Below, one piece after another: positions 53,539-62,059 of a DNA stretch of 64,000 bases (its first letter is position 1; the number at the start of each line of letters is the position of its first letter). The DNA is from Allobosea sp. Root483D1 (GTDB lineage Bacteria > Pseudomonadota > Alphaproteobacteria > Rhizobiales > Beijerinckiaceae): contig NZ_LMJW01000022.1 of the NCBI RefSeq assembly GCF_001429505.1, forward strand, positions 95,378 to 159,377. Direction: 5' to 3'. The notes under the pieces were generated by a model. The model was not told where the DNA came from. It worked only from the letters and a program-made list of their open reading frames with translations, and made no database searches. Position numbers and translations under genes: made by a program.

Positions 53539-53577
53539 CCTCACCCCTACCCCTCTCCTTCCAGGAGAGGGGGTCCC
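53539..53577 (-). repeat. REP-like element, copy D (inverted)
   Basis: Reverse complement reads GGGACCCCCTCTCC, TGGAA, GGAGAGGGG, TAGGGGTGAGG. It faces copy C across a 72-bp spacer, forming the second REPIN-like doublet. Confidence 0.8.
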
Positions 53578-53648
53578 GCGCTTTTGCTGACATCCTTCAG
53601 CGCGGAGGCACTGGAAACTCACCCCTCATTGCCCCTAACTCTCCCCGC

Positions 53649-54377
53649 ATGGAGTGGAGCGACGAAGGCACCATCATCGGCGTCAGGCGGCATGGCGAGA
53701 GCGCCGTGATCCTGGAGGTGATGACGCGCGAGCATGGCCGCCATCTCGGCCTCGTTCGCGGCGGCCGCTCCAGCAAGCAGCAGCCGGTACTGCAGCCCGG
53801 CAATCTCGTCTCGCTGACCTGGCGAGCGCGGCTCGACGAGCATCTCGGCGAATACAAGATCGAGCTCCTGACCTCGCACGCGGCGCGTTTGATGGCCCAG
53901 CCGGTCGCGCTCTACGGGCTCGCCAATGTCGCCGGCCTGCTGCGCCTGCTGCCGGAGCGCGATCCGCATCCCGGCCTCTATGAGGGCCTGGCGGTGCTGC
54001 TCGCCCATCTCGACGAGATCGCGATCGCGCCGGCGCTGATGGTGCGCTTCGAGCTCGCCATGCTGTCGGAACTCGGCTACGGGCTCTCACTTGAACGCTG
54101 CGCGGTCACCGGCCTGCGCGAGGATTTGAGCCACGTCTCGCCGAAATCCGGCAAGGCGGTCAGTCGCAAGGCCGCCGAGCCCTATCTCGACCGGCTCCTC
54201 GCTTTGCCGGCCTTCCTGAGTGAGGGGCAGGGCGCGCGCCAGCCGGTGCCGGCCGAGATCGCCGCCGGCTTCGCATTGACCGGCTTTTTCCTGCGCCGCG
54301 ACCTCTACGAGGCGCGCGGCCTGCAGGAGCCGCCGGAGCGGGCCCGCCTGCTGGAGCTGGCGGCGAGAATCCACTGA
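53649..54377 (+). CDS. recO: DNA repair protein RecO
   Basis: 242 residues. MEWSDEGTIIGVRRHGESAVILEVMTREHGRHLGLVRGGRSSK is the OB-fold start with basic loop; LLTSHAARLMAQPVALYGLANVAGLLRLLPERDPHPGLYEGL and FELAMLSELGYGLSLERCAVTG follow, the latter with the single Cys of alphaproteobacterial RecO instead of a full zinc site. It loads RecA with RecR at gaps. The frame is open to 53475 but that part crosses repeat D; the ATG at 53649 starts the conserved fold. Confidence 0.95.
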   Translation: MEWSDEGTIIGVRRHGESAVILEVMTREHGRHLGLVRGGRSSKQQPVLQPGNLVSLTWRARLDEHLGEYKIELLTSHAARLMAQPVALYGLANVAGLLRLLPERDPHPGLYEGLAVLLAHLDEIAIAPALMVRFELAMLSELGYGLSLERCAVTGLREDLSHVSPKSGKAVSRKAAEPYLDRLLALPAFLSEGQGARQPVPAEIAAGFALTGFFLRRDLYEARGLQEPPERARLLELAARIH

Positions 54378-54532
54378 TTTCCGCTGGTTTTCGGGCGCCG
54401 GCGCTTTGCGCCGCTTGCATCCGGACGGCATCGTTGCATCAAGTGATTCGTGTCCTTATTCCCTCGTCTCGAGAGGTCTGGACCAGTGCCGGCCTCAAGC
54501 AGGGCCGCGTGTCGAACTAGGTTGGTAGAAGC

Positions 54533-56779
54533 ATGGGCAAACCCGTCGAGCCGCCTCCGGAGGAGGAAGCCGAACGCGTCGATCTGAAGAGCGCGCTCGA
54601 GGAGCGCTATCTCGCCTATGCGCTGTCGACGATCATGCACCGCGCCTTGCCGGATGCGCGCGACGGGCTGAAGCCCGTCCATCGCCGCATTCTCTATGCG
54701 ATGCGCCTGCTGCGCTTGAACCCCGACGTCGTTCACCGGAAATGCGCGAAGATCGTCGGCGACGTCATCGGTGGCTTTCACCCGCATGGCGACCAGTCGG
54801 TCTACGACGCTCTGGTTCGCCTCGCTCAGGATTTCGCCCAGCGCTATCCGCTGATCGACGGGCAGGGCAATTTCGGCAATATCGACGGCGATAACGCCGC
54901 CGCCTACCGCTACACCGAAGCGCGCATGACCGAGGTCGCGCGCCTCCTGCTCGACGGGATCGAGGAGGATGCGGTCGATTTCCGTCCGACCTACAATGCC
55001 GAGGACGAGGAGCCGATGGTGCTCCCGGCCGCCTTCCCGAACCTGCTCGCCAACGGCTCGCAGGGCATCGCCGTCGGCATGGCGACATCGATCCCGCCGC
55101 ACAATGCCGCCGAACTCTGCGACGCCGCGCTCTATCTGATCCAGCATCCGGAGACGACCTCCGAGCAGTTGATGACCTTCGTGCCGGGGCCCGACTTCCC
55201 GACTGGCGGCATCATCGTCGAGAGCCGCTCGTCGATGGTCGAAACTTACCGCACCGGCCGCGGTGGCTTCCGCACGCGGGCACGTTGGCATGTCGAGGAC
55301 CAGGGTAGGGGCACCTGGTTCGTCGTCGTCACCGAAATCCCCTACGGGGTCCAGAAGGGCCGGCTGATCGAGAAGATCGCCGAGCTCCTGAACGACCGGA
55401 AACTACCGCTGGTCGCCGACCTGCGCGACGAGTCGGCCGAGGATATCCGCGTCGTCATCGAGCCGCGCGCCCGCAATGTCGACGCCAACCTGATGATGGA
55501 ATCGCTGTTCAAGCTCTCGGAGCTGGAATCGCGCATTCCGATGAACATGAACGTGCTGACCGGCGGGGTGGTGCCGCGCGTGCTCAGCCTCGCCGAGGCC
55601 TTGCGCGCCTGGCTCGACCATCGCCGCGAGGTTCTGATCCGGCGCTCGCGCTTCCGCCTCGGCCAGATCGAGAAGCGCCTCGAAATCCTCGCCGGCCTGC
55701 TGATCGTCTATCTCGATCTCGACCGGGTGATCAAAATCATCCGCGAGGAGGACGAGCCGAAGCTCGAGCTGATGAAGGCCTTCGGACTCAACGAAGTCCA
55801 GGCCAACGCCATCCTCGACACCCGCCTGCGCGCCCTGCGCAAGCTCGAGGAGATGCAGCTCAAGACCGAGTTCGAGGAACTGACCAAGGAGAAGGGCCAG
55901 ATCGAGGGCCTGATCGCCTCGGAAGCCCAGCAGTGGAAGACCATCTCCTGGGACATCCGCGAGGTGAAGAAGCTGTTCGGCCCGGAGACGGCGATCGGCA
56001 AGCGCCGCACCACCTTCGCCGACATGCCCGACACCACCGATATCGACCTGGCCCAGGCCATGGTCGAACGCGAGCCGGTGACGGTGGTGATCTCGAAGAA
56101 GGGCTGGATCAGGGCGCTGAAGGGCCATGTCCAGGACCTCTCGACCCTGTCCTTCAAGGGCGACGATGCGCTCCGCACCGCCTTCTTCAGCGAGACCACC
56201 GCGAAGATCCTGGTGACGGCGACCAACGGCAAGATCTTCACGCTGGAGGCGTCGAAGCTCCCGGGCGGACGCGGCTTCGGCGATCCGATCCGGCTGATGA
56301 TCGAGCTGGAGGAGAGCGCCGAGATCGTCGCGGCCTTCCCCTACAAGGCTGGCCTGAAGCTCCTCGTCGCCACGACCGAGGGGCGCGGCTTCGTCGTCGG
56401 CAGCGATGACGTCGTCGCCAACACCCGCAAGGGTAAGCAGGTGCTCAACGTCGATGCGCCGGTCGAGGCGATGCTGGTCGTGCCGGCCGAGGGCGACCAT
56501 GTCGCGATCATCGGCCAGAACCGCAAGCTGCTCTGCTTCCCGCTCTCCGAAGTCGCGGAGATGAGCCGCGGCAAGGGCGTCAGACTGCAGCGCTACAAGG
56601 ATGGCGGCCTGTCGGACGCCAAGACCTTCAAGCTGGAGGACGGGCTGACCTGGCTCGATTCCTCGAACCGGACCTGGACGGTGGCGCAGGCCGAGCTGAT
56701 CGAATGGCTCGGCCATCGCGCCGAGGCAGGCCGCCTGCCGCCCAAGGGCTTCCCGAAGAACAACAAGTTCGGGGGCTAG
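54533..56779 (+). CDS. parC: DNA topoisomerase IV subunit A
   Basis: 748 residues. [50 protein letters not shown], and the catalytic Tyr127 in [12 protein letters not shown] are present, with EERYLAYA at the N-terminus and beta-propeller repeats after about 500. It decatenates chromosomes with ParE. At the positions of E. coli S80 and E84 this protein has Gln88 and Asp92. It follows recO after 155 bp. Confidence 0.96.
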   Translation: MGKPVEPPPEEEAERVDLKSALEERYLAYALSTIMHRALPDARDGLKPVHRRILYAMRLLRLNPDVVHRKCAKIVGDVIGGFHPHGDQSVYDALVRLAQDFAQRYPLIDGQGNFGNIDGDNAAAYRYTEARMTEVARLLLDGIEEDAVDFRPTYNAEDEEPMVLPAAFPNLLANGSQGIAVGMATSIPPHNAAELCDAALYLIQHPETTSEQLMTFVPGPDFPTGGIIVESRSSMVETYRTGRGGFRTRARWHVEDQGRGTWFVVVTEIPYGVQKGRLIEKIAELLNDRKLPLVADLRDESAEDIRVVIEPRARNVDANLMMESLFKLSELESRIPMNMNVLTGGVVPRVLSLAEALRAWLDHRREVLIRRSRFRLGQIEKRLEILAGLLIVYLDLDRVIKIIREEDEPKLELMKAFGLNEVQANAILDTRLRALRKLEEMQLKTEFEELTKEKGQIEGLIASEAQQWKTISWDIREVKKLFGPETAIGKRRTTFADMPDTTDIDLAQAMVEREPVTVVISKKGWIRALKGHVQDLSTLSFKGDDALRTAFFSETTAKILVTATNGKIFTLEASKLPGGRGFGDPIRLMIELEESAEIVAAFPYKAGLKLLVATTEGRGFVVGSDDVVANTRKGKQVLNVDAPVEAMLVVPAEGDHVAIIGQNRKLLCFPLSEVAEMSRGKGVRLQRYKDGGLSDAKTFKLEDGLTWLDSSNRTWTVAQAELIEWLGHRAEAGRLPPKGFPKNNKFGG

Positions 56780-56785
56780 TGAACT

Positions 56786-56885
56786 GCGTCATGCTCGGGC
56801 TTGACCCGAGCATCTCAGGCCGGGGGGCTGCGATAGCCTTCTCGCCGAGAGGTTCTCGGGTCTGCGCTTCTCCCGAGAATGATGC
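56786..56885. repeat. palindromic intergenic mosaic repeat, copy 2
   Basis: GCGTCATGCTCGGGCTTGA, CCCGAGCATCTCAGGCCGG, then GTTCTCGGGTCTGCGCTTC and CCCGAGAATGATG. Same order and ends as copy 1 at 4687-4795, with a different middle segment. Confidence 0.8.
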
Positions 56886-56947
56886 TGGTTGATCAGAGAC
56901 TTGCGCCGATACGCTGAATCAATCCGCCAGCGCCTTGAATCGCGTCC

Positions 56948-57553
56948 TCAGCGGATTTCCGCCCCGATGACGCCGACCTCTAGCCCGAGCGTGACATTGT
57001 TGGTCACCGCCCATGCGACGCCGGCGCGCGCCTCCGGTCTGACGGCGATGTCGGAGCGCGAGAACGGCGTCGAGAACGCGGTCGCGCCATAGCGGTAGGT
57101 CTCGTTGGCCGCGGCCAGGCCGACCGTAGTATAGAGCAGCACGTCGGGCGTCGCGAAGACGCCGGCCTTGAGCTGGAAGGCGCCGGCGATCTCGCGGCTA
57201 TAGGTCGCCCGGTTGAAGCCCGGATTGTTGTAGCCGCCGAAGCTCGGCGCGAAGTCGAGCACGCCGGCGATCCCGTAGATGAAATCGCCGTCGCGCCACA
57301 TCTTGCCGGCTTCCAGCCCGATCACTGGGCCGGCCGAGGTGCCGAAATGCTTCGAGCTGGTGACCTGGAAGCCGCTCGAAATGCGGGCATAGGAGCCTTC
57401 CCATTGGACGCCGCCGGGCGACAGGGTCGGCGGCGACCAGGCGAATGAGGGCAGCATGCCGAAGCCGGAGAGCGGCAGGAAGGCCTGCGCCTGCGCCGGG
57501 GCACCGGTCGCCATCAATGCGGCCAGGGCTGCGCCGGCTGAAAGAAGTCTCAT
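56948..57553 (-). CDS. outer-membrane beta-barrel protein
   Basis: 201 residues from ATG 57553, which places a signal peptide first (MRLLSAGAALAALMATGAPAQA); starts 11 and 29 codons earlier are possible and no ribosome site distinguishes them. The mature part has barrel-like strands (SYARISSGFQVTSS, GPVIGLEAGKMWRDGDFIYGIAGVLDF, RPEARAGVAWAVTNNVTLGLEVGV). It resembles Omp25/31-like small barrels but ends in EIR rather than an aromatic residue. Function unknown. Confidence 0.7.
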   Translation of the reverse strand: MRLLSAGAALAALMATGAPAQAQAFLPLSGFGMLPSFAWSPPTLSPGGVQWEGSYARISSGFQVTSSKHFGTSAGPVIGLEAGKMWRDGDFIYGIAGVLDFAPSFGGYNNPGFNRATYSREIAGAFQLKAGVFATPDVLLYTTVGLAAANETYRYGATAFSTPFSRSDIAVRPEARAGVAWAVTNNVTLGLEVGVIGAEIR

Positions 57554-57640
57554 GCGTGCGGTGCCGACGGCCAGGATCATGCTCATGGCATAGCAGATGA
57601 GGGCCGGATTGTCGCGCTTTTGTGGCGCTATGCCTACCAA

Positions 57641-58660
57641 CTAGCTGAGCTTGGTCTTGAGGCGCAGGAAGCGCATCGTCCGTTCGGCGGTCGCGGTGTC
57701 GAGCCCCTCATAGGCTTTGAGGTCGTCCTCGATGTCCTTGGCCTTGAAGTAGAGCCGGCGCCCGCGCAGGGTTAGGATGGCCTGGAAATTGTCCTTGCCG
57801 AGCCCGAGCATGCGCGCCAGCACGGCGATGCCGCTGACATCGCGCTGCATCAGGACGCGCAGGGCCTGCTCGCTGGTGATCTCGGCGCTGATCGCGATCA
57901 CCTGGGCGAGGTGGAAGGCTCGGTCTTCCTCCGCCAGCATGTCGACGATCTCGCCGATACTGCGCGTGCCGGCCTGGAGGTCGGCGATCAGCAGCCGGAC
58001 CTCCCGGCGCTGCTGCCGCGCCTGCCGCGCCATCGTCGCGGCCTGGTGCGAGCCGGTCTCGCTGCTCGGATCGGACATCTGCCCGACGATGCGCAGCACG
58101 CGCTCGGCCCGTTGCGGCGACAGATCGGAGCGGCGCGCCAGCGCCTCGCCGACCGCCGCATCGTCGCCGCCGCGCTGCAGCAGCCGGTCGAAGCCGCGAT
58201 CGGAGAACTGCGCGCCTTCATTGACCGAGACGCTGCGCAGCACCGCGTTGTCGCCGCGCTCGACCAGGATGTCGGTGACGCCCTCCGACAGGCGGGCCCG
58301 TTCGGCGATGGCGACGAGATGCGCCTGCGTCTGGCTGATGGCGATGGCGGCGAGGTCCGTATCGGTCAGGACCGGGGAGAGCTTGAGCACGAGTCGCGCC
58401 ACGCCGGCATCGGCATCGTTCGCCAGCGAGACTGCGACGCGATGCGGCAGCGTTTCGGTCGCGGCGACGTTGTCGGCGTAGTGACGCCGGCCTTCGGTGT
58501 CGAGATGGGGCAGCGAGCGCAGCGCGATCTCGCCGTAATGCTCCTGAGCCACCTCGCTCGGCTCGGAATCGAGCAGGAACAGGTCGGTCACCGCATTGAG
58601 CAGCTTGCGCCGGGATTCGGACGACATGTCGGCCGGCATGCGGGTCAGGGTATGGAGCAT
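57641..58660 (-). CDS. DUF2336 domain protein
   Basis: 339 residues. SSESRRKLLNAVTDLFLLDSEPSEVAQEHYGEIALRSLPHLDTEGRRHYADNVAATETLPHRVAVSLAND is the DUF2336 start, with helical repeats throughout and FLRLKTKLS at the end. DUF2336 proteins are alphaproteobacterial, all-helical and uncharacterised; some lie near regulatory genes. No signal peptide. It precedes the barrel gene on the same strand, with a gap of about 90 bp. Confidence 0.88.
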   Translation of the reverse strand: MLHTLTRMPADMSSESRRKLLNAVTDLFLLDSEPSEVAQEHYGEIALRSLPHLDTEGRRHYADNVAATETLPHRVAVSLANDADAGVARLVLKLSPVLTDTDLAAIAISQTQAHLVAIAERARLSEGVTDILVERGDNAVLRSVSVNEGAQFSDRGFDRLLQRGGDDAAVGEALARRSDLSPQRAERVLRIVGQMSDPSSETGSHQAATMARQARQQRREVRLLIADLQAGTRSIGEIVDMLAEEDRAFHLAQVIAISAEITSEQALRVLMQRDVSGIAVLARMLGLGKDNFQAILTLRGRRLYFKAKDIEDDLKAYEGLDTATAERTMRFLRLKTKLS

Positions 58661-58917
58661 CGGCGCGACTTCCGGCGGGCATCACGTTTACGGCTATAGC
58701 CGGACGCTACCGACCTCCATTTGATTTAGTCTTAAGCCGGCCGACGATTCTTCAGTGTTTTCAGTACTTCTTTATGCAACTATAGATTGCAGTGTGTCGG
58801 AAATCTCCATTTATTGGATGATACAGCATCCTGCGCAACGGAACTTCGCCCTCAACATCACGTTGGCAGGTCGCCGCCCTTTTGCGGCCATCGAGCCGAC
58901 AGACGATGCGGAGCATG
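58661..58917 (+). promoter_or_regulatory. AT-rich divergent region upstream of opgD
   Basis: No gene is seen. 58720-58830 is much AT-richer than its surroundings and holds TGCAA-N7-TTGCA (58775-58791). It should contain the opgD promoter, but no defined -35/-10 pair could be assigned. Confidence 0.4.
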
Positions 58918-60552
58918 ATGAAAAACCGATCCGACGCGCAAAGCCGCCCCTTCGTCGACGAGCCGAGATCTGCAGCGGCCGGATTGTCACGCCGCGCGCT
59001 GCTGGCTGCCTTGGGCTGGATCGGGCTCGCCGCGCCCCTCCACGCTCAGGACGGCCGTCCGCCGGCGGCTGCGCCGCCCGCCGAGCCACGGCGTGGCACG
59101 TTCGGCTATGAGGATGTCGTCCGCCAGGCCCGCGAACTCGCGGCCCGTCCGTTCGACACGAGCGCTCCCGCCATTCCCGATGCCCTGAAATCACTGAGCT
59201 ATGACAGCTATCGCGAGATCAGGTTCCGCCGCGACAAGGCGCTCTGGCAGGATGGCGGCTCGGATTATCGCCTGCACCTGTTCCATCTCGGCTTCCTGCA
59301 CGACAAGCCGGTGCCGATCCATGTGGTCAGCGACGGTACCGCGATCCCGCTGCCGTTCAACATGGCGTTGTTCGAATACGGCAAAGCGCAGGTGCCGCAG
59401 AAGTTGCCGGTCTCGCTCGGTTTCGCCGGCTTCGCCGTTACGACGACGCTGAACGACCTGAAGCTGCAGGACGAGGTGATCTCGTTCCTCGGCGCCAGCT
59501 ATTTCCGCTTCCTCGGGCGTGGCCATCGCTATGGCCTCTCGGCGCGCTCGCTCGCACTCGATGTCGGCGGCGAGCAGGCCGAGGAGTTCCCGTTCTTTCG
59601 GGCGCTCTGGCTGGACAAGCCGCAGCCCGACAGCGTCGACCTCGTCATCTACGGGCTGCTCGATTCGCCCTCGGTCAGCGGCGCCTTCCGCTATGTCGTG
59701 ACGCCCGGCCAGCAGACCAGCGTTGCCGTCACGGCGACGATCGTGCCGCGTCGGACGATCGAGCGCATCGGCATCGCGCCGCTGACCTCGATGTTCCTCG
59801 CTGGCGAGGGCGACCGCGAGCAGCGAACCGATTTTCGACCCGAGGTCCACGATTCCGACGGGCTGATGCTGAAGACCGGCGCGGGCGAGTGGATCTGGCG
59901 GCCGATCCGCAATCCGCAGGCGCTGACGATCTCGTCCTTCCACGACCGCAATCCGCGCGGCTTCGGCCTGATCCAGCGCGACCGCGAATTCGGCCACTAC
60001 CAGGATCTGGAGGCGCATTACCACGCCCGACCGGGCTACTGGGTCGAACCATCCGGCGACTGGGGCGAGGGGCGCGTCGACCTGATCGAGATCCCGACCC
60101 AGGGCGAGGAGTTCGACAACATCGTCTGCTGCTGGACGCCGAAGACGCCCTTGCCGAGCGGCCAGCCGACCGAGCTGAGCTATCGCATCACCACGGTGTC
60201 GACGACCGAGACGCTGCATGCGATGGCGCAGGTCCAGAGCAGCATTGCCGCCCGCGAAGAACTCGACGCGGCAGCAGGTCTCGCGAAGCGGCGCTTCATC
60301 GTCGACTTCAACGCCGGCGACCTCGAATATTATCTCTCCGATCCCAAGCGCGTCTCGGTGGTCGCGACGGTCTCGGCCGGCACCGTCGCCAGCGCGACAC
60401 TCGACCCGAACTTCGCGGCGAAGGGCTTCCGGGCGATCGTCAATGTCAGCGTGCGCCCGGGCGAACGCACCGACCTGCGTGTCTTCCTGCGCACGGCCAG
60501 GCACACGCTCAGCGAGACCTGGACCACGTCCTGGACCGCGCCGACCACCTAG
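58918..60552 (+). CDS. opgD: periplasmic glucan biosynthesis protein, OpgD/MdoD-like
   Basis: 544 residues. A twin-arginine signal (LSRRALLAALGWIGLAAPLHA) is followed by the OpgG/OpgD fold: GTFGYEDVVRQARELAARPFD, YDSYREIRFRRDKALW, FLGASYFRFLGRGHRYGLSARSLAL, HDSDGLMLKTGAGEWIWRPI, NPRGFGLIQRDREFGHYQDLEAHYHARPGYWVEP. It shapes periplasmic glucans. The Tat signal favours OpgD over Sec-exported OpgG. GGAG precedes the ATG at 58918; one codon earlier is also ATG. opgH is not in the window. Confidence 0.93.
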   Translation: MKNRSDAQSRPFVDEPRSAAAGLSRRALLAALGWIGLAAPLHAQDGRPPAAAPPAEPRRGTFGYEDVVRQARELAARPFDTSAPAIPDALKSLSYDSYREIRFRRDKALWQDGGSDYRLHLFHLGFLHDKPVPIHVVSDGTAIPLPFNMALFEYGKAQVPQKLPVSLGFAGFAVTTTLNDLKLQDEVISFLGASYFRFLGRGHRYGLSARSLALDVGGEQAEEFPFFRALWLDKPQPDSVDLVIYGLLDSPSVSGAFRYVVTPGQQTSVAVTATIVPRRTIERIGIAPLTSMFLAGEGDREQRTDFRPEVHDSDGLMLKTGAGEWIWRPIRNPQALTISSFHDRNPRGFGLIQRDREFGHYQDLEAHYHARPGYWVEPSGDWGEGRVDLIEIPTQGEEFDNIVCCWTPKTPLPSGQPTELSYRITTVSTTETLHAMAQVQSSIAAREELDAAAGLAKRRFIVDFNAGDLEYYLSDPKRVSVVATVSAGTVASATLDPNFAAKGFRAIVNVSVRPGERTDLRVFLRTARHTLSETWTTSWTAPTT

Positions 60553-60617
60553 GCGGCCGTGTCACCCCGGCCACTGAACCGACGGGGCAGCCGTGGCAGC
60601 TTTGGGGGAGAGCTGAC

Positions 60618-61544
60618 TCACGGCGTCGGGAAGAAACCGCTCGGCAGGTTGCTGGGCCGTGTGGTCGACTCCGCCCGCACCGACGCGCTCGCGGTCGGGC
60701 CGTAGCCCCTGTCGAAGGCGGTGCCGTCCTGCTCGTTGCAGGTTGGACGCTGGGGGTTCTTGGCGATGGCGGCCGAACGCGGAAAGGCGGTGTTGTCGAC
60801 CGCGTCGGTGGTAGGCTGGCCGATATCGATGCGCGAGGTCACCATGCTGGCCGTCGGCTTGGCGGTCGGCGAAGTCCAGCCGAGCGTGCCGTGCCAGATG
60901 ACGTGCCAGCCGATCCGCGCCAGGTGATGGACCGTCCTGCCGCCTTCCCTGGCGACGAAATAGGCGATGAAGCCCTCGTCGCGTCGCGCTGTGTGCAGGA
61001 AGTTCGGTGAATGCGCCACGGCATTGGTCTGGCGCAGGGGAAATGGATTGTTGGGGTGGTCGCCGAACTTGTAGGTTACCAGGAAGCCCTTGGTGCCGGT
61101 GGTCTGGTCAGTGATGATCTGGTTGCTCGGATCGAAGATCATCTCGTCGACGGTCGGCAGATCGCCGTCGCCGTCCAGCGAGGGGTTGGTACCGAAGGCC
61201 GATTTGAGATTGACGACGATGCTGCCCTCATTGGCCATCCGCCCGGCATACTGTGCCTCGTAGACCAAGAGGTCTGAGACCAGGATCATCCCGAACTCCC
61301 AATTGGTCATCAGGTCGACCTTGTCCTGCCTATTGGCCGGATCGCCCGACATCAGCACGGTGCCGGTGCAGGTGATCATCGGGCCGGTATGACCGGGATG
61401 CCCAGCCGCCTCGTCAGCGGCGGTGCGGCGGGCCTTGGTCGTGCAATGAAGCAGAGCGTGTTCGGTGCCGACATGGATGTCGGTGCGCGAGCCGCCCTTG
61501 TTGGCGGTGATCGTGGCGCTGCCGGGAGCGATCGCGATAACCAT
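60618..61544 (-). CDS. uncharacterised protein in a peptidoglycan-binding cassette
   Basis: 308 residues, no signal peptide or membrane segment. AGGAG five bases upstream fixes the ATG at 61544. The N-terminal ~65 residues read like a short beta domain (AIAPGSATITANKGG...HVGTEHALLHCTT); a Ca-loop-like DGDGDLPTVDE occurs mid-protein; the centre is rich in His and Trp (HHLARIGWHVIWHGTLGW); the C-terminus is Thr/Ser/Pro-rich. I do not recognise a family. It follows the peptidoglycan-binding-domain gene by 64 bp on the same strand. It could be an effector or structural partner of that protein; this is inference only. Confidence 0.6.
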   Translation of the reverse strand: MVIAIAPGSATITANKGGSRTDIHVGTEHALLHCTTKARRTAADEAAGHPGHTGPMITCTGTVLMSGDPANRQDKVDLMTNWEFGMILVSDLLVYEAQYAGRMANEGSIVVNLKSAFGTNPSLDGDGDLPTVDEMIFDPSNQIITDQTTGTKGFLVTYKFGDHPNNPFPLRQTNAVAHSPNFLHTARRDEGFIAYFVAREGGRTVHHLARIGWHVIWHGTLGWTSPTAKPTASMVTSRIDIGQPTTDAVDNTAFPRSAAIAKNPQRPTCNEQDGTAFDRGYGPTASASVRAESTTRPSNLPSGFFPTP

Positions 61545-61608
61545 GGCTACTCCTGCTGATAGCGGATGGCCCGGTTTCACCCGGGTCTTCGAGGCGGGGA
61601 GCGTCGAT

Positions 61609-61971
61609 CTAGCGAACCGCGGCGCTGTGCGTGCGTGCCTTGGCGGCGTCGGCGCGGCGGTTGATGGCGCTCTGCGCGATGATAGCGCGCTCCAGCGCGG
61701 CCATGGTCAGCGGGCCGACGATGGCGTCGGCGACGAGCCCGTTGGCCGTCTGGAAGCTGCGCACGCGGCTCTCCGTCTCCGGGCCGAAGATACCGTCCGG
61801 CAAAGAGCGACCCTGATTGTTCGAATTCGGCATCGCCAGGCCAAGATCGATCAAAGCCAGCTGGATGATGGCGACGGCCTGGCCGCGCTCGCCCTGCTTC
61901 AGCGGCGGCGCATTCTCCGAGGCCTTCCTCAGGCGGTCATTGGCGGAAAAGCGAGGCGAGATGAGCGCCAT
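61609..61971 (-). CDS. leaderless peptidoglycan-binding-domain (PG_binding_1) protein
   Basis: 120 residues. PLKQGERGQAVAIIQLALIDLGL then PDGIFGPETESRVRSFQTANGLVADAIVGPLTMAALE is a complete PG_binding_1 domain (about 25-95). There is no signal peptide; the N-terminus is SANDRLRKASENAPP. Secreted or phage/injection-type proteins without leaders can carry this domain. The next gene on the strand is an unrecognised 308-residue protein, and no lysozyme or amidase domain is visible in either. Probably co-transcribed. Confidence 0.8.
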   Translation of the reverse strand: MALISPRFSANDRLRKASENAPPLKQGERGQAVAIIQLALIDLGLAMPNSNNQGRSLPDGIFGPETESRVRSFQTANGLVADAIVGPLTMAALERAIIAQSAINRRADAAKARTHSAAVR

Positions 61972-62059
61972 GATCTTGGTCCTGCCCGTCCCTGATGACC
62001 CAAGGTTAGTGCCGGGTCAGGGGAGGGGTCAAGGACGGCTGCGTAGCGCTCGGATCTCA

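Noticed and set aside
60618-61971. Prophage remnant or endolysin module
   Set aside because: There is a peptidoglycan-binding domain but no lysozyme, amidase, holin, tail or integrase gene nearby, and codon use matches the host.
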